DNA from: Fimenecus sp045602655
GTDB taxonomy: Bacteria > Bacillota > Clostridia > Oscillospirales > Acutalibacteraceae
Assembly (NCBI GenBank): GCA_045602655.1
Contig: JAZSBY010000031.1
Coordinates: 1 to 22,325, forward strand
Length of the DNA: 22,325 bases
Direction: 5' to 3'
Positions 13,887 to 22,270 of this stretch are shown one piece after another. Position 1 is the first letter of the stretch. Every line of letters begins with the position of its first letter. The position numbers were made by a program, and so were the translations under genes. The notes below the pieces were generated by a model. It made no database searches and had not been told where the DNA came from. It saw only the letters and a program-made list of their open reading frames with translations.

Positions 13887-16298
13887 TTATTTTTTTGAAG
13901 CCTTTTTAGCTCTGAGCATTGCTGCGTGTGCTTTCTTTTCTGCTTCAACACGCTCTGCTTCTAAACGAGCATCTTCCAATGCTTTTTCGTGTCTTGCCTT
14001 TGCATCTTCATAAAGGCTTTCAATTTCTTCAAGTTTTGTATAGTTTTCAGCCTGAATTAAAAGCTTCTGTGCCTTGATTACAGGACGAGCAGCACGAGTA
14101 TAAAGTGAGTTTTCAGTTGTTGCATTTTTGATTTCTTTTTCAACAAGGCTACGCTCTTTTTTAAGTTCTTTGATTTCTGCCTTATATTGGGCGACAGCAT
14201 CTTTATCTTTAATGTCTTTAGCATTGTAAAGATTATTGTATGCATCCTCAATTTTTGCAGAAATTTCATCTTCACGGTCAAAGAGTTTCTCAAATATACT
14301 TGAATCAAATTCAAAGATGTTGTTATTGAAATTCTTCCTTGCAACTTTTTGAGCATCAACAAAGTCTTTCGCAACAGAAATAGCGTTCTTTCTGAATTCT
14401 TTTTCTTCCACCGTGCTCTTTGGTAAAGCCCTTGCATCAGCGAGTTCGCTACGGCTGTAATTATAAATTGCATCATAACCTAAAGAAGCAGTAGTTCTCG
14501 CTTGTTCAAGTTGAATTTTACCGAATGGAGTGTTAAAACGAGCCATTTCTTCAAGAACAAGTTTTGAAATTTCAATATCAACATTGTATTGCTTTGCAGC
14601 GTTGTATTCTTTCTTTGCAGCCTTCTTTGATGCCTTATCACTTGCCTGTTTTATTGCAAGTTTGTATTCTGCAAGAATTTTTGGCTGTGCATTTTCAAGC
14701 TCTTTTGCCTGCTTGATTATATCAATCGTTTCGACAAGGTCACTGTCTTTAAGAATACCGTTGCCATAGTCTTCAAACAATGCTCTGATTTTAAGAACCT
14801 TAATAATACCCTGTTGCTTAACTTCCGTAAGGTCGTAGAAGAAATAAGGAATAACATTCAATGCTGCACCAACAACAGATGCTGCAATTAAAACACCAAA
14901 AATAGCTATAAATGTTTCTTTATGATAAAGAACATTATAAACATTAGTTGGGTCATCAAGAGGACCTTCTTGAGCAATAATCAAAGGCAATAATTCCTGA
15001 AGTTTTTCCTCGTTAAAGCCGACTTTTTCGTAAATTGCAGGAAGAACAGAACTTGTAGCCATTGTTACAACACTACCGATAAGTCCCACAGCAGCAAACA
15101 TACCGTCAATTCTTTCGCCTGAAACATATTGCTGATAGTCACGGATATCGCCGTTGATACTTGGTGAAAGGATATGTCCGAACGCACCGACAAGAGCATT
15201 CATCCAAAGGCAGATGAGAACAAGCCAAATCATAATGCTCATATCTGCGTATTTTACGATAGGATAAATAGCACCGATAAAAACAATGTTTAATGAATTT
15301 ATGAGAAGGAGAGTTTTGCCTTTACCGATTTTCTTAATTGAAATCGGAGCTAAAAGCATACCCCAAAGAGATGCGTTTCCGTAAATGGTGGTAATAAACG
15401 CATATTGACCCGCTGTACATGCGTGCTGGTAGGAATAAAGCCAGTTGAGAATGTTGAAACAAGCACCTTCAAGGAAACCTAACCAACCTGCAAGTGATGT
15501 AATCCAAAAGTACTTGTTTTTTGTAACTTCACGAAGTGCATCCATAAATTTAATCTGAACAACATGAGTTTTTGCCTGAATAATTCTTTCGTGAGTGTTT
15601 GCATAGACAATGATACTGAGGAAAAGACCTAAAATAAGGATTGGTACCCAAATATATCTGTAAATTCTGATGTCATTAAGGTTGCTGGTGCCTATAAAGT
15701 TCTTTGCAAAAAGCGGAATGATAATACCTGTAACTGAAGGACCAAAGGATTCAACAACAGCTTTGATAGATGAAACATTTGCTCTTTCCTGAGTGTTAGG
15801 CGACAAAACAACTACGTAATTGTAATATGCCTCATAAAGGAAATTATAAACAAATTGGAAACCGATGTTAAAGAGAAGAACAACAACACATTTTGTAACC
15901 TGACTCTCCATTTTTTCATAAGGCATCCAGAAATAACCGATTGCTAAAATAACGGTTGGAATACCCATTGAAATGAGATACGGTCTGTATTTACCTTTTT
16001 TGTTTCTTGTGTTGTCAACGATATATGCTCTTAACATTGTAAGAGGGAAACTGATAACAACTGCAATAAGGTATATGTAATACAGATTCATCGGTTCAAT
16101 ACCGATGGTATTACCAACGAAAACATTTGTTGCAGATAAAAGTACGGATGAAACGCATTGAGTAATAAATCGAATACCCATACCGCCACCTGCAAGAGCT
16201 GCAATCTCTTTAATTGGCATATAATTGCCTAATGGTGGTGTTTTCCAATATGTTTTCACATAAGAAAAACCTTCCTTAACTTTATTGATTAAAGCCAT
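13887..16298 (-). CDS. GPH-family (MelB-like) sugar:cation symporter with long C-terminal helical tail
   Basis: 803 aa. Residues about 30-490 form a 12-TM major-facilitator transporter of the glycoside-pentoside-hexuronide group. The loop DNTRNKKGKYRPY (95-107) and the segment around DIRDYQQYVSGERIDGM (384-400) match the family's conserved positions. Transport of a glycoside or oligosaccharide with a cation into the cell is expected. Family members are commonly around 450-500 residues; here about 310 extra residues follow (491-803), almost all Ala/Lys/Glu-rich helix and probable coiled coil, ending in a KKASKK-type basic tail. This tail should be cytoplasmic; no enzymatic or PTS EIIA motif is visible in it. 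AGGAG is 9 bases before the ATG. The sialidase-like gene lies 55 bases upstream on the same strand, suggesting linked glycan release and uptake. Substrate is not determinable. Confidence 0.88.
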   Translation of the reverse strand: MALINKVKEGFSYVKTYWKTPPLGNYMPIKEIAALAGGGMGIRFITQCVSSVLLSATNVFVGNTIGIEPMNLYYIYLIAVVISFPLTMLRAYIVDNTRNKKGKYRPYLISMGIPTVILAIGYFWMPYEKMESQVTKCVVVLLFNIGFQFVYNFLYEAYYNYVVVLSPNTQERANVSSIKAVVESFGPSVTGIIIPLFAKNFIGTSNLNDIRIYRYIWVPILILGLFLSIIVYANTHERIIQAKTHVVQIKFMDALREVTKNKYFWITSLAGWLGFLEGACFNILNWLYSYQHACTAGQYAFITTIYGNASLWGMLLAPISIKKIGKGKTLLLINSLNIVFIGAIYPIVKYADMSIMIWLVLICLWMNALVGAFGHILSPSINGDIRDYQQYVSGERIDGMFAAVGLIGSVVTMATSSVLPAIYEKVGFNEEKLQELLPLIIAQEGPLDDPTNVYNVLYHKETFIAIFGVLIAASVVGAALNVIPYFFYDLTEVKQQGIIKVLKIRALFEDYGNGILKDSDLVETIDIIKQAKELENAQPKILAEYKLAIKQASDKASKKAAKKEYNAAKQYNVDIEISKLVLEEMARFNTPFGKIQLEQARTTASLGYDAIYNYSRSELADARALPKSTVEEKEFRKNAISVAKDFVDAQKVARKNFNNNIFEFDSSIFEKLFDREDEISAKIEDAYNNLYNAKDIKDKDAVAQYKAEIKELKKERSLVEKEIKNATTENSLYTRAARPVIKAQKLLIQAENYTKLEEIESLYEDAKARHEKALEDARLEAERVEAEKKAHAAMLRAKKASKK

Positions 16299-16328
16299 TT
16301 TTTCACTCTCCTGAATTCATTTTATAAA

Positions 16329-16357
16329 AGTATATCATTTATAATAAAGCAAATCAA
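16329..16357 (-). promoter_or_regulatory. Possible internal promoter for the symporter gene
   Basis: On the minus strand, TTGATT (16352-16357, overlapping the sialidase-like stop codon), a 17-bp spacer and TATACT (16329-16334). It would allow symporter expression independent of the upstream gene. Confidence 0.5.
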
Positions 16358-17709
16358 CAACCATTGTTGTTTTTAAAATATCTTTCCACCAAGTCGTCAG
16401 TATCTTTAAGATTGATTCTTTTGGATGCTATATAAGTTTTAAATGCTTTACCGTCACTGGTTTTTGCTTCCGGACTGAATTTGCCATAACCACAGATAAC
16501 GAAGGTGTCATCTGCCAACACAACATTACCACAGTAGCCTGTATCTGAACCTGCATAGTATTCAGGCTTGTTTTGGTCTTCAAAATAAATATGAGCTATT
16601 TTTATTCTGTAATCGCCCTCTGTACCGTTTTTCAAATCTTCGTATGTACCAACCCAAGCAATAAGACCTGCACTTATCCAACCTCGTTTTCTATCGATTT
16701 TCTTTGCATAAAATTGAGCTTTATCTCCTCTTTCAATGGAACGGAAGGTGATAAGGAGTCTGCCATCGGATGTGTATTCTGCTTTGTGTCGTTCACCGTT
16801 TAATGCTGCGGGTGATTCCTTTGGTTCACTCCAAGTTTTACCTTCGTCACTTGAAAAAGCAACCATTGAGTTTACTGTTTTTGACTGGCTTCTTGCAATA
16901 AGACAAAGTTCATCGCCTTGACCGTTTTCCGAACGGATAACTTCAATTTCACACATCTGTGCATTTTTCTCTATATCACGATGTGGTGCAAGGTATTTTT
17001 CAGGAGTGCTCCATTGCATATTCCCGTTTTCGTCAAAAGAAAGAATTGTTTTGTAATTATAAAAATCAGAATCGTGGAAAAATCCCATCCACTTATCAAC
17101 AAATTCACCGTTCTCTTTGAGCCTTGTAAGACTTGCCATTGCAACTATCGGCACTACCGAGTAATCATCTTTAAAACTGAAAAATCTTTGAAATTCTGTC
17201 CAAGTTTTGCCTTCGTCTTGGGAAATTGAACATTCAAATCCACCGGGAGTTTCCATACCGTGCCATTTAGAATTAGCTGAAATAAGAATCAACTTATCAG
17301 GAGTACCGTCGGAAAACTCAAGTCGATATATTGTGGGCGTTTCAAGTGAGTTTTCCCAACTTGAAGGAGTGTTTTCAATTGTACTGCTCCAACTTAATCC
17401 ACCGTCTTTACTGACTTTGTTGAGAATGGCACCTTTGCCGTGACCTTTTGGATAAACCGTTAAAATGTCTCCGTTTTTAAGAAGAACACTATCAGGATGT
17501 GCCATATAGTCATTTGTGTCATCCACAGTTGAAAACTGATATAGATAGTCATACTGTGTTCCTTCAAGTTCCTGAGGCATTTCACTTAAGTCAAGCTCCG
17601 GTATGGTATAATCGCTACCGGTGAACTTAGAAGGACCAAATTTTATTACACAAAAGGTAATAAATAAAGCAATTGCTACTATGACTGAAATAATAACTGC
17701 ATATTTCAT
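16354..17709 (-). CDS. Membrane-anchored BNR/Asp-box (sialidase-like) beta-propeller protein
   Basis: 451 aa. An N-terminal hydrophobic helix (about 4-24) without a lipobox should anchor it outside the membrane. The rest reads as a six-bladed sialidase-fold propeller with three canonical Asp boxes: SKDGGLSW (about 100-107), SQDEGKTW (163-170) and SSDEGKTW (286-293). The start of the propeller, AHPDSVLLKNGDILTVYPKGHGKG region (about 70-93), is typical of sialidase-superfamily proteins. The classical FRIP arginine motif of GH33 is not evident, so sialic acid specificity is not assured. I start at the ATG at 17709, with TAGGTG 6 bases upstream; an in-frame GTG at 17718 overlaps that site. It is first in a pair with the GPH symporter. 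It could act as a glycan-binding or trimming exoenzyme. Confidence 0.8.
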   Translation of the reverse strand: MKYAVIISVIVAIALFITFCVIKFGPSKFTGSDYTIPELDLSEMPQELEGTQYDYLYQFSTVDDTNDYMAHPDSVLLKNGDILTVYPKGHGKGAILNKVSKDGGLSWSSTIENTPSSWENSLETPTIYRLEFSDGTPDKLILISANSKWHGMETPGGFECSISQDEGKTWTEFQRFFSFKDDYSVVPIVAMASLTRLKENGEFVDKWMGFFHDSDFYNYKTILSFDENGNMQWSTPEKYLAPHRDIEKNAQMCEIEVIRSENGQGDELCLIARSQSKTVNSMVAFSSDEGKTWSEPKESPAALNGERHKAEYTSDGRLLITFRSIERGDKAQFYAKKIDRKRGWISAGLIAWVGTYEDLKNGTEGDYRIKIAHIYFEDQNKPEYYAGSDTGYCGNVVLADDTFVICGYGKFSPEAKTSDGKAFKTYIASKRINLKDTDDLVERYFKNNNGC

Positions 17710-17742
17710 TGTTAACACCTACAATCTAAACATAATAAAGTA

Positions 17743-17771
17743 ATTATACTATTTAAATTAAGGAAAAACAA
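17743..17771 (-). promoter_or_regulatory. Promoter of the sialidase-like/symporter pair
   Basis: On the minus strand, TTGTTT (17766-17771), a 17-bp spacer and TATAAT (17743-17748), about 34 bases upstream of the start codon. Confidence 0.65.
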
Positions 17772-17845
17772 GATGAAGAAAATACCCTAGTAGTATATAC
17801 GAAGTTCTTTAGAAACAACAACCTTTTAAATCACACAATTTTATG

Positions 17846-17874
17846 TTGAATTTTGCATTTTGTTGTAATATAAT
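17846..17874 (+). promoter_or_regulatory. Promoter of the AspT-like transporter gene
   Basis: TTGAAT (17846-17851), a 17-bp spacer and TATAAT (17869-17874), about 34 bases before the start codon. Confidence 0.7.
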
Positions 17875-17907
17875 ATGTTTTAGTTTTTTAGAGAGGAGGC
17901 AAAGCAA

Positions 17908-19152
17908 ATGAGTTTTTTCGGTGGTGCGATTACTGTATCAGGTATATCATTTTTATTGTTTTGCGTCTTTTCTATTCTCGTTTTGGGTTATGCTCTCGGA
18001 AGAATAAAAATTAAAGGCATTTCCCTTGGGGATGCAGGTGTTTTTATCGTTGCCTTGTTATTTGGTGTTTTCTTCTATGAGCCTTTGGAAAATCAACTTG
18101 GGGTGAGTCTTGCAGGTAAATCCCTTGAAATTATCGAAAGCTTAGGACTTATCCTTTTTGTAAGCTCTGTCGGGTTTGTTGCAGGACCCGGATTTTTCAA
18201 TAATCTGAAGAAAAACTTTAAATCCTACGCACTTTTAAGTTTTGCCATTGTCCTTGCAGGGGGATTGTCTGCTATCGGTTGTATTTTCGTAGGCAGAGCA
18301 ATCGGATTTGGATCGTCCATTGAAACAAGCGAAGGCTTTACTGCTATGATTGTGGGTCTTTTGTCAGGCTCAATAACCTCAACTCCTGCCTTTGCTGCCG
18401 CCAAAGCTACAGTTGCAGAGGAATATACAAATTTAGTTTCCGTAGGTCACGGAATTTCATATATCTTCGGTGTTGTGGGAATAGTCCTATTTGTGCAGAT
18501 TATTCCAAGGCTCACAAAAGCAGATATGACACAAGAAAGAGCAAAAATTTCTCTTAATAAGCCAACAGCCACAAAAGAAATATATAACGGTAAATTGATT
18601 AAGCTTGATGCTCACGGACTTGCTGTATTCTTCCTTTCGGCAGTTTTAGGCGTTTTCTTGGGAAAAATCACAATTCCCTTAAGCTCTGACGGTTTTGACG
18701 GTGCTTGTTTCTCACTCACTACAACGGGCGGATGTCTTTTAGCATCTTTAGTCTTTGGGCATTTTGGCAGAATCGGAAAACTTTCCATTATGCCTGAACA
18801 GTCAGTGCTTAAACTTTTCAGAGAATTGGGACTTGTCCTGTTCCTTGTAGGTGCGGGAATTCCCGGTGGTGCAGATTTCGTAGCAAATTTTGACCCCATG
18901 TATTTTGTCTATGGTATTGTAATGACCGTTATCCCGTTACTCGTAGGCTACCTTTTTGCAAAATATGTGCTTAAACTCAGTTTGCTTAACAATTTAGGTG
19001 CAATAACAGGTGGCAGAACAAGCACTCCTGCCTTGGGAACACTTATCTCAGTAGCGGGGACTGAGGATGTAGTTGCAGCCTATGCGGCAACCTATCCCGT
19101 GTCACTGATTTTGGTTGTTATCGTTTCCCAGTTAATTATAATTTTCTTTTAA
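17908..19152 (+). CDS. AspT/YidE-type (AAE family) transporter lacking the central RCK domains
   Basis: 414 aa integral membrane protein of the aspartate:alanine exchanger family. It has two similar membrane halves, about 12-200 and 235-414. Each carries the duplicated signature: GSITSTPAFAAAK (154-166) in the first half and GGRTSTPALGTL (368-379) in the second. Family members such as AspT, YidE and YbjL are about 550-560 aa, with two TrkA-C/RCK domains between the halves; here only a short polar linker (about 201-235) remains. It therefore represents a compact form without the regulatory domains. AGGAGG lies 8 bases before the ATG. Single gene with its own promoter and terminator. Substrate could be a dicarboxylate or amino acid, but nothing in the sequence fixes it. 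Confidence 0.83.
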   Translation: MSFFGGAITVSGISFLLFCVFSILVLGYALGRIKIKGISLGDAGVFIVALLFGVFFYEPLENQLGVSLAGKSLEIIESLGLILFVSSVGFVAGPGFFNNLKKNFKSYALLSFAIVLAGGLSAIGCIFVGRAIGFGSSIETSEGFTAMIVGLLSGSITSTPAFAAAKATVAEEYTNLVSVGHGISYIFGVVGIVLFVQIIPRLTKADMTQERAKISLNKPTATKEIYNGKLIKLDAHGLAVFFLSAVLGVFLGKITIPLSSDGFDGACFSLTTTGGCLLASLVFGHFGRIGKLSIMPEQSVLKLFRELGLVLFLVGAGIPGGADFVANFDPMYFVYGIVMTVIPLLVGYLFAKYVLKLSLLNNLGAITGGRTSTPALGTLISVAGTEDVVAAYAATYPVSLILVVIVSQLIIIFF

Positions 19153-19164
19153 ATATCAAGTAGT

Positions 19165-19209
19165 AAAGGACTTTCGGTTTTCTAGTTCCGTAAGTCCTTT
19201 TAATTTTTT
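19165..19209 (+). terminator. Intrinsic terminator after the AspT-like gene
   Basis: AAAGGACTT (19165-19173) pairs with AAGTCCTTT (19192-19200), extended by an inner CGG/CCG pairing, followed by TTTTAATTTTTTT. Confidence 0.85.
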
Positions 19210-19217
19210 TATTTTTC

Positions 19218-19246
19218 TTGAAACAAAAAACGATTTTTGTTACTCT
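19218..19246 (+). promoter_or_regulatory. Weak candidate promoter of the ECF sigma operon
   Basis: TTGAAAC (19218-19224) resembles the TGAAAC -35 element of many Firmicutes ECF promoters. Sixteen bases after TGAAAC comes TACTCTTATA rather than the usual CGTA/CGTC. The leader from here to the start codon is about 50 bases. It could be an autoregulated ECF promoter with an unfamiliar -10 or a weak sigma-A site. Confidence 0.3.
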
Positions 19247-19294
19247 TATATTATGAAAGGGATTTTTTAGCAACTTCTGTTGGGAGGTATGATT

Positions 19295-19795
19295 ATGAGT
19301 AAAGAAATCAAAAACCTTGTCCAGTCTGCTATGGCAGGGGATAAGAATGCTTACGGCAACTTATATGAGAATTATGCGACTGATATGTATCGGTTTGCCC
19401 TTGCTGTGTGCAAAAACAGTTTCGATGCACAGGACGCTGTGCAGGAAACAGCAATTTCTGTTTTTAAAAGTATATCATCCTTAAAAAAACCCGAGAAATT
19501 CAAATCCTACCTTTTCTCGTCCCTTTCAAATACCTGTAAAAGAATTTTATCTAAAAACAACAATACAAATGAGTTTGAAGACACAGGCTACACGGATAGT
19601 GAAATTGAGTTTTCAATTCCCGTTCGTGAGGCGTTGGAAAAGCTTGACGATGTTTCAAAAGAGATTATTCTTTTGTCCGTTGTGGCAGGGTTTAAATCCC
19701 ACGAAATCGGCAGAATAATGGATTTGCCGTCAGCAACGGTGCGAACAAAGCAAAAACGAGCCTTATCAAAACTCAGAGAGGAGTTGGAGTTATGA
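19295..19795 (+). CDS. ECF-type RNA polymerase sigma factor
   Basis: 166 aa sigma-70 family factor with only regions 2 and 4, as in ECF sigmas. Region 2 (about 22-85) includes ENYATDMYRFALAVCKN and the DAQDAVQETAISVFKSI core-binding and -10 segments. Region 4 (about 108-162) has the helix-turn-helix KSHEIGRIMDLPSATVRTK. I start at the ATG at 19295, with GGGAGG 7 bases upstream; earlier in-frame TTG (19280) and ATG (19289) sit in or against that site. Its TGA overlaps the next gene's ATG by 4 bases (ATGA), so translation is coupled, as is usual for sigma/anti-sigma pairs. The stress or ligand sensed is unknown. Confidence 0.92.
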   Translation: MSKEIKNLVQSAMAGDKNAYGNLYENYATDMYRFALAVCKNSFDAQDAVQETAISVFKSISSLKKPEKFKSYLFSSLSNTCKRILSKNNNTNEFEDTGYTDSEIEFSIPVREALEKLDDVSKEIILLSVVAGFKSHEIGRIMDLPSATVRTKQKRALSKLREELEL

Positions 19796-21882
19796 AAAAA
19801 GATATAAAAAATGCACTTGATGAAAAAATGCAGGTCAAATTTCCTGAAAATCTTAATAAAGAGAATATTTTATCAAAATTAGAAAGCACAGAAACCAATG
19901 TTATAGAAATGCCAAAGAAAAAGAATACTGCAAAGAAGATTTTACCGATTGCAGCATCCTTTATGGTGGTTGTGGGTCTTGTGGGAATGTATTTTGGATT
20001 AGGATTAGGCAATAAAAATGCTCCTGCTGTAAACGAAAAAGCAGAAGTTCAGCAATACGAGTCCTATGACAAAATTTATGAAAGATTTGACGAACTCCAC
20101 AAGGAAAGCAAAAAAGACAATATCCTTAATGGATTTTTCGAATATGCGGACGGGGAAATTGCTGAGGGTGATATGTTAGCAGATGGTAGTGCAGCACCCG
20201 AATCAGCAGTTGGCGGAAGTGTTGTAACCGACGATGCTGCTGTTAATATGAATGAAAGTTCTAATAAGGATTTTGGTCAGACAAACACCCAGGAAAAGGA
20301 TGTTGATGAAGGCGACATTATCAAAACTGACGGCAATTATCTCTATGTTGTAAATTCAGGATTGAATTCACCTGTTTCCATAGTCCAATTAGAAAATGAC
20401 GAAATGAAAAAGGTGGCAGACATTACTCTTGAAGAAGGCAAGAATATAACTGATATATATATCTATAATAACCGTCTTGTAATTCTTGGCAATTGTCATC
20501 GTCAGAATAAAAACATTCAAACAAACTCAACTGATGATGTTGCAGAAATCTATACTGATAGTTGTGTTGTGTCCTGGGGTGATACTTTTGTAAAAATTTA
20601 TGATGTTACAGATAAAGCATCTCCTGAAAAAGTGACAGAATATGTGCAGAACGGCAATATAGAATCAAGCCGAATGATAGGTTCAAAACTTTATACAATC
20701 AGCACATATTATGTAAATGTTCGCGGTGAAAACTATCGTGATGATTGCATACCTGAATTTGCAGTTAACGGTGTGTGTGAAAAAGTTCCTGCAGATGGTA
20801 TTTCTATTGTAGAAGATACAAAGTCTACAACGTATGCACTGATTACAACTCTTGATGTTGAAAATGACAAAGAGCCTCAATGCGAAGCAGTTTTAGGACA
20901 ATGCGATAAATTATATGCATCATCTAAAGGAATGTTTTTAAGTGAGACTAATTGGGACGACAAATCACAGGAAACAACAAAAGTTTATCGTTTTGAATAC
21001 ACAGAAAAAGGTGTGGAGTATAAGGGCAAGGGCGAAGTTCCCGGCTACATCAACAACCAATTCTCAATGAGCTATGACGGTGAGTATTTCCGAATCGCAA
21101 CAACACAGAATAAGACCGTTGTTGACGGGTTTAGTATTACAATGTCCGTTGATGAAAGAGCTAACAACCTTTACATTCTTAACAATGATATGAAGATTGT
21201 AGGTAAGGTTGAAGATTTGGCAAAGGGCGAATTGATTAAATCAGTGCGTTTTGTAGGTAATATGGCTTATGTTGTTACATTCCGTCAGACAGACCCGTTG
21301 TTTGTAATTGACTTGACTGACCCTGAAAATCCAACTGTTAAAAGCGAACTGAAAATACCGGGATTTTCTGAATATCTTCACCCGATAGCTGATGGCTATT
21401 TAATTGGTGTTGGTAAGGATGGCACACAGACCGGGGCCACGGACGATTGCAAGGTTTCACTTTTCAATGTGACAAATCCTTATGAGCCAAAGGAAACAGT
21501 TTCAATTCCTGTTACAGGTGATAATGGTTATTCTTACACGGAAGTTGCCTATAACCATAAGTTATATATCAACCTTTCTCAGTCCGATTTTGCAGTTCCG
21601 TTTACGGTAAACTCTTATTGGAATAACGGGATGCGTCAGCAAGACAACTTCTATATCAGATATAGCTTTGAAAACGGTAATCTCAAAGAGATTGCAAAGT
21701 ACGACCTTGGCGAAGATGTTGTTGGGGTTTTGGGTGCAACCTATGTTGAAGATACTTTCTATGTGGTGACTTTAAAACGAGGACAGGGTGTTGAAATTAT
21801 ATCATTTGATTTGAACACTAACGAAAAAACAGGCTCTTTGCAGACCTTTAAATGGAAAAATGCATATGGAAATAAGGATTAG
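19792..21882 (+). CDS. Membrane protein with extracytoplasmic beta-propeller domain, probable anti-sigma factor
   Basis: 696 aa. A short cytoplasmic N-terminus (1-48) precedes one TM helix (about 50-73), an acidic, Ala/Gly/Ser-containing linker (to about 158) and a large extracytoplasmic domain (about 160-696). That domain opens with FGQTNTQEKDVDEGDIIKTD (161-180), the hallmark of the Beta_propel family (PF09826, secreted C-terminal beta-propeller proteins). The 4-base overlap with the ECF gene and the TM topology suggest that the N-terminus holds the sigma factor at the membrane while the propeller senses something outside. The zinc anti-sigma HxxxCxxC motif is absent and the N-terminal domain is only about 48 residues, so the anti-sigma role is inferred from context. 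GAGG lies 10 bases before the ATG. A metal- or wall-sensing role is possible but unproven. Confidence 0.82.
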   Translation: MKKDIKNALDEKMQVKFPENLNKENILSKLESTETNVIEMPKKKNTAKKILPIAASFMVVVGLVGMYFGLGLGNKNAPAVNEKAEVQQYESYDKIYERFDELHKESKKDNILNGFFEYADGEIAEGDMLADGSAAPESAVGGSVVTDDAAVNMNESSNKDFGQTNTQEKDVDEGDIIKTDGNYLYVVNSGLNSPVSIVQLENDEMKKVADITLEEGKNITDIYIYNNRLVILGNCHRQNKNIQTNSTDDVAEIYTDSCVVSWGDTFVKIYDVTDKASPEKVTEYVQNGNIESSRMIGSKLYTISTYYVNVRGENYRDDCIPEFAVNGVCEKVPADGISIVEDTKSTTYALITTLDVENDKEPQCEAVLGQCDKLYASSKGMFLSETNWDDKSQETTKVYRFEYTEKGVEYKGKGEVPGYINNQFSMSYDGEYFRIATTQNKTVVDGFSITMSVDERANNLYILNNDMKIVGKVEDLAKGELIKSVRFVGNMAYVVTFRQTDPLFVIDLTDPENPTVKSELKIPGFSEYLHPIADGYLIGVGKDGTQTGATDDCKVSLFNVTNPYEPKETVSIPVTGDNGYSYTEVAYNHKLYINLSQSDFAVPFTVNSYWNNGMRQQDNFYIRYSFENGNLKEIAKYDLGEDVVGVLGATYVEDTFYVVTLKRGQGVEIISFDLNTNEKTGSLQTFKWKNAYGNKD

Positions 21883-22093
21883 AGAGATTCTTGTAGGTGC
21901 TGTTACAGCAGTAATAACCTGGCTCTTATTAAGCTATGTTTTCTTCCCGATTAAACTTTCGGCACCTGCAGATGAGTATTTTATGGCAACCATTACCCAC
22001 ATGGTACCTTTAAAGGCAGTAATAACCATAGTTTTTGTACTCACAGCTGTTTTTATTTGTGAACAGAAAGTTAAAAAGAATAAAAATAAATGA
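21866..22093 (+). CDS. Small two-TM membrane protein, third gene of the ECF operon
   Basis: 75 aa with two likely TM helices (about 8-27 and 46-66) and a Lys-rich C-terminal tail, suggesting that both ends are cytoplasmic. It overlaps the end of the beta-propeller gene by 17 bases, so it is probably translated by coupling; the ribosome site is weak (GGA about 9 bases upstream). An ATG at 21860 is an alternative start. I do not recognise a family. The overlap makes it a likely partner of the sigma/anti-sigma pair, though the short length leaves some doubt. Confidence 0.65.
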   Translation: MEIRIREILVGAVTAVITWLLLSYVFFPIKLSAPADEYFMATITHMVPLKAVITIVFVLTAVFICEQKVKKNKNK

Positions 22094-22111
22094 AAACAAA
22101 ACTATCTTTCA

Positions 22112-22140
22112 TTGACAAAAAATTCCTTAGGTGATATACT
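22112..22140 (+). promoter_or_regulatory. Strong sigma-A promoter of the riboswitch transcript
   Basis: TTGACA (22112-22117), a 17-bp spacer and TATACT (22135-22140), just before the riboswitch; the expected transcription start is near 22147. Confidence 0.85.
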
Positions 22141-22155
22141 AATATGGTAATGATT

Positions 22156-22244
22156 CCTAAGGGGAGTAGCTTATTTACGATAATCAACATTCGCCTTTTT
22201 ACGGCTGGTTATCGTACCTGAAACTCAGGTAGCAAGACCTTCGG
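22156..22244 (+). promoter_or_regulatory. yybP-ykoY (manganese) riboswitch aptamer
   Basis: The conserved yybP-ykoY landmarks are present: GGGGAGTAGC at 22161-22170 and AGCAAGACC at 22231-22239. P1 forms between CCTAAGG (22156-22162) and CCTTCGG (22238-22244) with one mismatch. A long hairpin arm pairs TACGATAA (22176-22183) with TTATCGTA (22209-22216), and a short hairpin pairs ACCTGA with TCAGGT (22216-22230), as expected for the paired-leg architecture of this class. Members sense Mn2+ and usually turn on manganese efflux or related genes. The regulated gene starts at 22321. Confidence 0.9.
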
Positions 22245-22270
22245 CAAAATATATTGCTGAAGGTCTTTTT
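22234..22270 (+). terminator. Riboswitch-controlled intrinsic terminator
   Basis: AAGACCTTCGGCAA (22234-22247) pairs along all 14 positions, with one G-U, with TTGCTGAAGGTCTT (22254-22267), followed by T's to 22270. Its 5' arm includes the 3' strand of aptamer P1 (22238-22244), so the two folds exclude each other. Ligand-stabilised P1 would prevent termination, giving an ON switch. Confidence 0.9.
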
